From positions 1 through 10,000 of the forward strand of contig JAIWOB010000033.1 of the NCBI GenBank assembly GCA_020217065.1: DNA of 10,000 nt, written 5' to 3'. The notes beneath the pieces are model-generated. The model was given only the letters and a program-made list of their open reading frames with translations, made no database searches and was not told where the DNA came from. This DNA is from Chloroflexota bacterium (GTDB lineage: Bacteria; Chloroflexota; Anaerolineae; Anaerolineales; Villigracilaceae). Below, piece by piece: positions 4,700-10,000 of this stretch (the stretch's first letter is position 1; each line of letters opens with the position of its first letter). The position numbers were made by a program, and so were the translations under genes.

Positions 4700-7078
4700 C
4701 TATTTTAATTGATTATACCGCCTGTCGGCGGATTGTAACGCCTCTTTAATTAGGGCGAATCGCGCCTTGGCGAGAATCTTAACGGCGGCTTTGCGGGCTT
4801 GCGCGGCGCTGCCCCCGCGCGGCGTGTAAAGCGCGTTGTGATACTCTTCCAAAAGACCGAGAATATCTTCACGCGCTTCGGGCAGGCAATCCAGCAGCGC
4901 TTGAGCCCGTTCGGCGGATGTAATGTGCGCCGCTTGCGGTTTTCCAAGCCAGTACAGGCTTAGGTTCACGCTTTGAAACGCCTTTTCGATAGGAGACAGC
5001 GAAACCCAGCGCGCCCAACGTTTCAACCAGCGCGGAGCGGCGGCGCCTCTCCGTTCATATTCCATCAGCAGGTAAGCCGGCAGACGTTCGCCGAGCGCGA
5101 AGCGGCGGGCGGCAAATACCGCCGCCCCCAATGCCAGCGCCAGCAAGGCGGGCAGGATGAATCTTTGAGCGGTAATCGCTTTAACCCCGAGAGCGGGCGT
5201 TTCGCCGTTATTTTCGAGCTCGTCGGTTTCTTCACGGAGCGGAGCGGCGGGAAGGGGAAGAGTTTCCGCGCGGCTTTCGGCGGCGTTCAACCCCTCGTTG
5301 ATTTTGTCGGCTTCAATCCTTCTTTCGGGTCGTTCGATTGGAAATTGATTGCTGGTCGGCTCAAATTCGACCCACCCAATACCGGGGAAATAAACTTCGC
5401 TCCAGGCGTGCGAATCTTTGTAAGCGACGCTGTAACGCCTGTCCTCTTCGTCGTAGTCGCCTTCGACAAAACCGACCGCCATCCGCGCGGGAATGCCGAT
5501 GGAGCGCAGCATCAGCGTTTCTGCGCTGGCGTAGTACATACAAAATCCCTTTTTAAGTTCGAATAAGACCCACACTACGGGGTCGAGGGCGTCCGGCGGC
5601 GCTTCTTCGATGGCGTCGCTGTATTCGATTTCCTCTCTCAAAAATAGCGTGACGGCTTGCGCCTTGTCGTAAGGCGTTTGCTGCGACGCCGTAATTTTCA
5701 ACGTCAGTTCTCTCAGTTGAGGTTCGATTTCCTGCGGGACTTGCAGGTAACGCTCCTTCACCCAGTTTGGATATTCCGCGCCCGCCGCGCGCAATTCTTC
5801 GACTGTCGGGTCGGCGATGAAAGACCTGGTTTTGTATTGTTCTCCTTCGATTAGGCTGGTCTCTGCGGACCAGGAAGCCGCGTCTTTCGAAGCCCCATCG
5901 GTTGGCGCAGATTGAACCCTGGCGCTTTTGTTCACCCAGACAGTCTCGGCTGGCGAATAGAGCAGGCTTTGTTTCCTGGCGCGGTTTGTAAAGGTGAATT
6001 CCATTTCGTTACGCTGGTCGGGGTATTCGACCGTCAAGGCGTCGTGTGCGGGGTCGAAGGATGCCGTTTCTCCGTCCATCGTCGTCCAGCGTCCGTCCAG
6101 ATAGGTGTCGTAATGTCTTCCTTTCCAGTAATTTCGTATGGGAGTGAAACCGCTCTCCTTAACCTTGACCGTAAAAACGATAGTTTCGCCCTGGGCTGCC
6201 CGTTCGCCCAAAAATAATGAAGACCCGTAAAATTCGCCGCTGTCTCGACTGACCGCATAAGGCGATTCCAGAGCGGCGACGGCGTTGGAGAACCTGTCGA
6301 AAATTGGCTGAGAAAACTCGCGCCATGCCTGCGCCGCCGGCGGGATGCCGTTGAGCAGACCGGGCAAAGACCAGGCGGCAAAGACCGCCACGGCGGTCAC
6401 AGTCATGACGCCCCGCTCCAAATCGCTCACGGCTTCGTCGGTGAGCATGAAATTGGCTTTTCTCCAAAAAGAACGGTTTTGCAAAAAATACAATCTCCCC
6501 AAAAGGACGAGCGCAACAAGGACAAACGCGCCCATAACGCCAGCGCGGGCAAATTGGGGCGAGTCGAAGGCTTGCACCGTCAGAATGGCGACCCCCGCAG
6601 GCAAAACGACCTTCAGGAAATCCCAGCGGCGCGTCAGCCAATAGCCGGAAAAGACCCCAATCAGCCAGTAGGCGAGAGTCGCCAAAGAGATGAAGAACAG
6701 AGGGTCGTAAACCGGCTTATTCGTGACGAATTGTCCCAGCGAATTGACCAGCCGTTCAAACAGCGTCACGATGTCCCGCCAAACCCAGTCTGTTCTTTCG
6801 ACCGCGCCCAGCAATTGAAGGGGAACCAGCATGAAAGTATAGCCGGCGGCGATACGAACCGCGGCGGCGCGTGAAAAGCGGCTGTAACCGAGCGCCAAGC
6901 CGAGGAGCGCGCCCAGAAAAGACATGGTTTGCGTGAAGTACAGAAAAGGCGTCCAGCCGGTCATGGCAAGCCGCGCGCTGGATATTTGCGTCAGGGCAAG
7001 CGTGAGCAGCGCCGCCCGCCAATCCCAAAAACGAAATGCCGCATTCCCTTTATCGGCTGGCGCAAGTGACGTTTCCAT
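4700..7078 (-). CDS. TgpA-like membrane transglutaminase-family protein
   Basis: A 792-residue membrane protein of the TgpA type (DUF3488-like helices plus transglutaminase core). About six membrane helices fall in residues 40-245. A long extracytoplasmic region runs from 246 to about 638, then one membrane helix at 639-658 and a charged cytoplasmic tail resembling DUF4129. The core sits at roughly 465-580. C513 (KKGFCMYYASA) and H557 (SHAWSEVYFPG) are the catalytic Cys and His. The third position is FEPT with E572 where papain-like transglutaminases usually have Asp; Glu is seen in this subfamily. It may crosslink or cleave peptides at the cell surface, but its substrate is unknown. I chose ATG 7078 over the in-frame TTG at 7093 because that TTG lies within the promoter, upstream of the predicted transcript start at 7078. 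The cyclase gene follows 6 bases after its stop. Confidence 0.88.
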   Translation of the reverse strand: METSLAPADKGNAAFRFWDWRAALLTLALTQISSARLAMTGWTPFLYFTQTMSFLGALLGLALGYSRFSRAAAVRIAAGYTFMLVPLQLLGAVERTDWVWRDIVTLFERLVNSLGQFVTNKPVYDPLFFISLATLAYWLIGVFSGYWLTRRWDFLKVVLPAGVAILTVQAFDSPQFARAGVMGAFVLVALVLLGRLYFLQNRSFWRKANFMLTDEAVSDLERGVMTVTAVAVFAAWSLPGLLNGIPPAAQAWREFSQPIFDRFSNAVAALESPYAVSRDSGEFYGSSLFLGERAAQGETIVFTVKVKESGFTPIRNYWKGRHYDTYLDGRWTTMDGETASFDPAHDALTVEYPDQRNEMEFTFTNRARKQSLLYSPAETVWVNKSARVQSAPTDGASKDAASWSAETSLIEGEQYKTRSFIADPTVEELRAAGAEYPNWVKERYLQVPQEIEPQLRELTLKITASQQTPYDKAQAVTLFLREEIEYSDAIEEAPPDALDPVVWVLFELKKGFCMYYASAETLMLRSIGIPARMAVGFVEGDYDEEDRRYSVAYKDSHAWSEVYFPGIGWVEFEPTSNQFPIERPERRIEADKINEGLNAAESRAETLPLPAAPLREETDELENNGETPALGVKAITAQRFILPALLALALGAAVFAARRFALGERLPAYLLMEYERRGAAAPRWLKRWARWVSLSPIEKAFQSVNLSLYWLGKPQAAHITSAERAQALLDCLPEAREDILGLLEEYHNALYTPRGGSAAQARKAAVKILAKARFALIKEALQSADRRYNQLK

Positions 7079-7094
7079 TGTTTGAGTGTACAAT
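7066..7094 (+). promoter_or_regulatory. Promoter of the PAP2 gene
   Basis: GTGACG (7066-7071), a 17-base spacer and TACAAT (7089-7094) match a sigma-70-type promoter at 4 and 5 of 6 positions. Transcription would start near 7101, giving a leader of about 35 bases with GGAGG before the ATG. The -35 lies inside the first codons of the divergent transglutaminase gene. Confidence 0.5.
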
Positions 7095-7114
7095 ACAGTT
7101 CAGGCTTTCGTCAA
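7085..7114 (-). promoter_or_regulatory. Promoter of the transglutaminase-cyclase operon (leaderless)
   Basis: On the minus strand TTGACG (plus 7109-7114), an 18-base spacer and TACACT (plus 7085-7090) form a promoter with a 5/6 -35 and a 4/6 -10. The predicted first base is 7078, the A of the ATG, and no Shine-Dalgarno sequence precedes that ATG. Its -10 overlaps the PAP2 -10 by two bases, centred on a TGTACA palindrome (7087-7092). Confidence 0.55.
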
Positions 7115-7125
7115 CTTCAATCGTT

Positions 7126-7130
7126 GGAGG
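7126..7130 (+). promoter_or_regulatory. Ribosome binding site of the PAP2 gene
   Basis: GGAGG lies five bases ahead of the ATG at 7136. This fixes the start there, not at the in-frame TTG at 7082, which would add 18 unconvincing residues and overlaps the promoter. Confidence 0.8.
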
Positions 7131-7135
7131 ATTGC

Positions 7136-8137
7136 ATGAGGATATTTATTGAAGGCGGGCTTGCCTTTATTCTTGCCCTTCAAGGCGCGGCCGGGGATTG
7201 GCTTGTCGCTCCCATGCGTTTCTTTAGTTATCTTGGCGTGGAGGAATTTTTCCTGCTGGTTCTGCCCCTTATCTATTGGAGCGTCGACTCGGCGCTGGGT
7301 TTGCGGGTGGGATTTATCCTTGTGACCAGCAACCTGATAAATACCATCGCAAAATTGATATTTGTAGGACCGCGTCCATATTGGATAAGCCGCGACGTGC
7401 GCGCGCTCTGGCTGACGGAAACGACCTTCGGCGTCCCTTCCGGACACGCGCAGATTCCTATGACCGTCTGGGGAATGTTTGCGGCATACGCAAAACGAAA
7501 GTGGGTGTGGGCTTTGACCCTCCTCATCATATTTTTGATTGGTTTTTCGCGCGTGTATCTTGGCGTTCACTTCCCGCACGATGTCCTTGCGGGCTGGTTG
7601 ATTGGCGCGCTCATCCTTTGGGCTTTTGTCCGCTTTTGGGAGCCGCTCGGCGCGTGGGTGGGCAAAATGAAATTGGGAAGGCAAATTTTCGCCGCATTCC
7701 TCGCTTCCCTGCTTTTTATCGTCTTTGGCTACGGAACCTGGGCGCTGCGAAGCGGTTATCAGATTCCGGAAGACTGGGTTGAAAACGCCTTGTTTGCCGG
7801 TGCGGAACGTCCCGAACCTGTAAACGCCAACAGTATCTTTACCTCAGCGGGGACTTTGTTTGGGATGGCGGCTGGCGCGGCGTGGATGCGGTCTCTGGGC
7901 GGCTTTAAAGTTTCCGCCGGCAGCCTTTTAAAGGACGCCCTTGGGAGGCGTTCCCTCCGCTTCCTGATTGGTTTGGCTGGCGTCCTCGTTCTTTACCTGG
8001 GATTGGGCGCGGTCTTTCCCCGCGGCGACGCCCTTCCCTTTTACGTTCTGCGCTACATCCGCTATGTTTTAATCGGCTGGTGGGTGACGGGCGGCGCGCC
8101 TTGGATTTTTGTAAGGTTCCGGTTTATCGAAGGCTAA
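7136..8137 (+). CDS. PAP2-family membrane phosphatase
   Basis: A 333-residue polytopic membrane protein with the complete three-part phosphatase signature. K73-x6-R80-P81 (KLIFVGPRP) is motif 1, PSGH at 101-104 with H104 is motif 2, and S138-R139-V-Y-L-G-V-H145-x-x-x-D149 is motif 3. These are the phosphate-binding and catalytic residues of the family, with H145 the expected nucleophile and H104 the proton donor. It should dephosphorylate a lipid phosphate or diphosphate (phosphatidate or undecaprenyl diphosphate type) on the outer membrane face. The exact substrate cannot be read from sequence. The PAP2 core covers about 35-168. The remaining 165 residues add about four hydrophobic segments, a C-terminal extension beyond the minimal family length (about 200). 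The gene is divergent from the transglutaminase and followed by the kinase gene, which has its own promoter. Confidence 0.9.
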   Translation: MRIFIEGGLAFILALQGAAGDWLVAPMRFFSYLGVEEFFLLVLPLIYWSVDSALGLRVGFILVTSNLINTIAKLIFVGPRPYWISRDVRALWLTETTFGVPSGHAQIPMTVWGMFAAYAKRKWVWALTLLIIFLIGFSRVYLGVHFPHDVLAGWLIGALILWAFVRFWEPLGAWVGKMKLGRQIFAAFLASLLFIVFGYGTWALRSGYQIPEDWVENALFAGAERPEPVNANSIFTSAGTLFGMAAGAAWMRSLGGFKVSAGSLLKDALGRRSLRFLIGLAGVLVLYLGLGAVFPRGDALPFYVLRYIRYVLIGWWVTGGAPWIFVRFRFIEG

Positions 8138-8145
8138 ATTCCTTC

Positions 8146-8154
8146 TGATATAAT
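8146..8154 (+). promoter_or_regulatory. Extended -10 promoter of the kinase gene
   Basis: TG-A-TATAAT is a perfect extended -10 box nine bases after the PAP2 stop codon. Transcription should start around 8160-8162. The -35 region is unremarkable, as is usual for extended -10 promoters. It implies that the kinase is expressed separately from PAP2, with a leader of about 175 bases. Confidence 0.6.
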
Positions 8155-8156
8155 CC

Positions 8157-8335
8157 CGTCGTTCCCTTGCGGTTGATTTATCCTGCCGATTTGCAGGGCT
8201 AGGGACGCTGGTCTGCTGCGGAACGACGCGGATGAACTTTTTGCCTTTCATTTTCGAACGAAGATTTTCAAACCGCCTTCCTTGCGTTTTTCCGTGGCGG
8301 ACTCCCACAGTAACATACTCTAAAGGGTTTCGCTG
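8157..8335 (+). other. Long structured leader of the kinase gene
   Basis: No protein or known RNA family is recognised here. A 9-bp inverted repeat, CGTCGTTCC (8157-8165)/GGAACGACG (8220-8228), encloses a smaller hairpin CCTGC (8182-8186)/GCAGG (8193-8197). A CCGCC (8273-8277)/GGCGG (8296-8300) pair follows. If transcription starts at 8161, only five base pairs of the outer stem are in the RNA, so the outer repeat may act in DNA instead. AAAGGG at 8322-8327 is a modest ribosome binding site for the kinase ATG. Confidence 0.4.
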
Positions 8336-10000
8336 ATGACGCTCGAAAAAAATACGCTTGTTCACGACCGCTATCGTGTTATTGAGATTCTTGGGCAGGG
8401 CGGTATGGGGTCGGTGTACCGCGCCATAGACGAAAGACTCGGCGTGGCGGTCGCCTTAAAGGAAAACCTCTTCACCACAGAGGAATACATGCGCCAGTTC
8501 CGGCTGGAAGCGGTCATTCTGGCGAATTTGCGCCATCCCAACCTGCCGCGCGTCTCCGACCATTTTGAGTTAAGAGACCAGGGTCAATATCTGGTCATGG
8601 ATTTCATTGAAGGCGAAGACCTGCGCAACCGCATGGACCGCCTCGGTATGGTGAGCGAGGACGAAGCGGCGCAAATTGGCGCCGCCATGTGCGACGCGCT
8701 CTCTTACCTGCACAGCCGCAAGCCTCCCATCCTGCATCGCGACATCAAACCCGGCAACGTCAAAATAACCCCAGACGGACATATCTTCCTGGTGGATTTT
8801 GGGCTTGCCAAAGTGTATCAGGGCAGCAGCCAAGCGACGACCACCGGCGCGCGCGCCATGACGCCAGGCTATTCTCCTCCCGAACAGTACGGCACCGCCC
8901 GCACCGACCCGCGCACCGATATTTATTCGCTTGGCGCCACGCTTTACGCCGCGCTGACCGGGGTCATCCCTGAAGATGGCTTGGCGCGGGCTATGGACAA
9001 CGCCCAACTAACTCCACTGCGAAAGCGAAACCCCAAAATTTCCCGTCGGTTTGCCGCAGCCATTGAAAAGGCAATGGCGGTGGACCCCAGCGACCGTTTC
9101 CAAACCGCCGAGGAATTTAAGAAGGCGCTGCTTGGTTCGGCGTCAAAGACGCAGCAAGTGGGAACGCATGTCGTTGCGCCTCCCCCTCCCGAAGCCTTCC
9201 TGCCCGTAGACCCGCGGCAGGCGCCTCCCCTCAAAGAGAAAACGCCGCCTCCGCCGGCGATAAGTCCCATGGAAACGCCGACTCTGACCGAGGAGCAGCC
9301 TTTCGTCTCCCCGTTGAAAAAGCAAAAGGAGCGTGAGAAAAAACGCCGCGCCGCTTTGATTCGTTTTGTAACGCTTCTCTTGCTGCTGGTTCTTGCGAGC
9401 GTTCCTTTTATTGCGCCGGGCATCCTGCCGAAAGACCTGCAAAACAACCTTCAAAATGTCATGGCGCTTTTCGAGCCGACCGCCACCTTTACGCCGACAG
9501 CAGCGCCCCCCTCGCCGACTTTAACCGCCAGCCCTACGTTTACGCCTACGCCTGAACCGCCTACGCCGACAGCGACGCCTGCGCCAACCAACACTCCCTT
9601 GCCGACAGTAACCATCTCTGTGATTGCTGAACCTACTGGGGAAGGCGCGGATACGCCCTTAATTCCCGCTTCAGCCACGCCGATTGGCGGGTCGGGGCAG
9701 GTCGCCTATGTTTCAGACCGCAGCGGACTTCCGCAAATTTATCTTGTTGACCTCGCCAGCCTCTCTTTAACCCAGGTGACGGATATGCCGCAGGGCGCAT
9801 GTCAACCTTCCTGGTCGCCGGACGGAGAGAGAATGGTTTTTATTTCTCCGTGTAAAGGTATGGATGAAGTCTACTACGGCGCCAGCATGTATTTGGTTAA
9901 CGCCGACGGCGGCGGTCTTACGCCTATTCCTTCTCTGCCAGGCGGCGATTTCGACCCCGCCTGGTCGCCGGATGGAAAATCCATTGCGTTTAGTTCGCGC
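8336..10000 (+). CDS. Transmembrane Hanks-type Ser/Thr kinase with PD40 repeats, 3' end missing
   Basis: The first 555 residues of a receptor-like kinase that runs off the window. The kinase domain (about 13-265) is complete: glycine loop GQGGMG at 20-25, K42, helix-C E58, HRD at 134-136 with N141, DFG at 154-156, and PPE at 181-183. It should be an active RD-type enzyme. A Pro-rich stretch (282-327) and a basic cluster (328-338) lead to one membrane helix at about 341-363. Outside the membrane are a Thr/Pro-rich linker (381-425) and two PD40/TolB-like propeller repeats, each with WSPDG (493-497 and 543-547). More repeats probably follow. The propeller replaces the PASTA sensors of Firmicutes and Actinobacteria kinases and may bind a cell-surface ligand; that is inference. 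An in-frame TAA at 8321-8323 makes ATG 8336 the only plausible start. Confidence 0.93.
   Translation, partial: MTLEKNTLVHDRYRVIEILGQGGMGSVYRAIDERLGVAVALKENLFTTEEYMRQFRLEAVILANLRHPNLPRVSDHFELRDQGQYLVMDFIEGEDLRNRMDRLGMVSEDEAAQIGAAMCDALSYLHSRKPPILHRDIKPGNVKITPDGHIFLVDFGLAKVYQGSSQATTTGARAMTPGYSPPEQYGTARTDPRTDIYSLGATLYAALTGVIPEDGLARAMDNAQLTPLRKRNPKISRRFAAAIEKAMAVDPSDRFQTAEEFKKALLGSASKTQQVGTHVVAPPPPEAFLPVDPRQAPPLKEKTPPPPAISPMETPTLTEEQPFVSPLKKQKEREKKRRAALIRFVTLLLLLVLASVPFIAPGILPKDLQNNLQNVMALFEPTATFTPTAAPPSPTLTASPTFTPTPEPPTPTATPAPTNTPLPTVTISVIAEPTGEGADTPLIPASATPIGGSGQVAYVSDRSGLPQIYLVDLASLSLTQVTDMPQGACQPSWSPDGERMVFISPCKGMDEVYYGASMYLVNADGGGLTPIPSLPGGDFDPAWSPDGKSIAFSSR

Noticed and set aside
7100..7684. 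194-residue minus-strand open frame over PAP2
   Set aside because: PAP2 carries all three catalytic motifs in the plus frame. The antisense product is charged, low-complexity and resembles nothing.
8155..8230. Possible tRNA or known riboswitch
   Set aside because: The length and outer stem suggested a tRNA-like fold, but there is no T-arm consensus, no anticodon arm in the right place, and no riboswitch core that I recognise.
8069..8365. 98-residue minus-strand open frame across the kinase leader
   Set aside because: It overlaps the PAP2 end and the kinase start, is strongly basic without motifs, and has no convincing ribosome binding site. I left the leader as non-coding.
9478..9605. Repeated ACGCC/CCGAC units resembling a minisatellite
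   Set aside because: They encode the Thr/Pro-rich linker of the kinase in an unbroken frame and are irregular, so this is coding low complexity and not a separate repeat element.
1..10000. CRISPR array, insertion sequence, prophage or defence system
   Set aside because: No spaced direct repeats, transposase, integrase, terminal inverted repeats with target duplication, or defence-family domains were seen.

Overview
The window looks like a chromosomal segment from a Chloroflexota bacterium, most likely class Anaerolineae. This is inference from protein style: a Thr/Pro-rich extracellular linker in the kinase and a similar linker behind the lipobox of a lipoprotein, a Hanks-type kinase fused to PD40 repeats, a transglutaminase/class III cyclase pair, and moderately high GC. 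No rRNA, tRNA, CRISPR array, transposase or phage gene was seen. It reads as ordinary housekeeping and signalling sequence, not an obvious mobile island.

Layout. (1) 1-157 is the 3' end of an ABC transporter ATPase on the + strand. It converges on a small Cys/His-rich hypothetical protein (270-488, -). (2) 602-2196 (-) is a two-gene operon: a DUF1232 membrane protein followed, with an ATGA overlap, by a lipoprotein of the PQQ-dependent glucose/sorbosone dehydrogenase family. (3) 2352-2828 (+) is a YacP/Rae1-type NYN ribonuclease, apparently leaderless, ending at a strong intrinsic terminator (2931-2985). (4) 2984-7078 (-) is a two-gene operon: a membrane-anchored TgpA-like transglutaminase followed 6 bases later by a cytosolic GAF-PAS-class IIIb adenylate cyclase. 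(5) 7136-8137 (+) is a PAP2-family membrane phosphatase, divergent from the transglutaminase. The two genes appear to share a 49-bp block with overlapping, opposing promoters. (6) From 8336 to the window end (+) is a transmembrane Ser/Thr kinase with an extracellular PD40/TolB-like propeller, cut off by the window edge. It is preceded by a ~175-base untranslated leader with a perfect extended -10 promoter.

How the genes may work together. Several products act at the cell surface or in signalling: the lipoprotein dehydrogenase, the surface transglutaminase, the PAP2 lipid phosphatase, the cAMP-producing enzyme and the transmembrane kinase. The operon structure links only the transglutaminase to the cyclase and DUF1232 to the dehydrogenase; any wider pathway is speculation. 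The most useful observations are the transcription starts: two genes (NYN nuclease, transglutaminase) have -10 boxes placed so that the first transcribed base should be the A of the ATG, with no ribosome binding site, and this decides the transglutaminase start codon.
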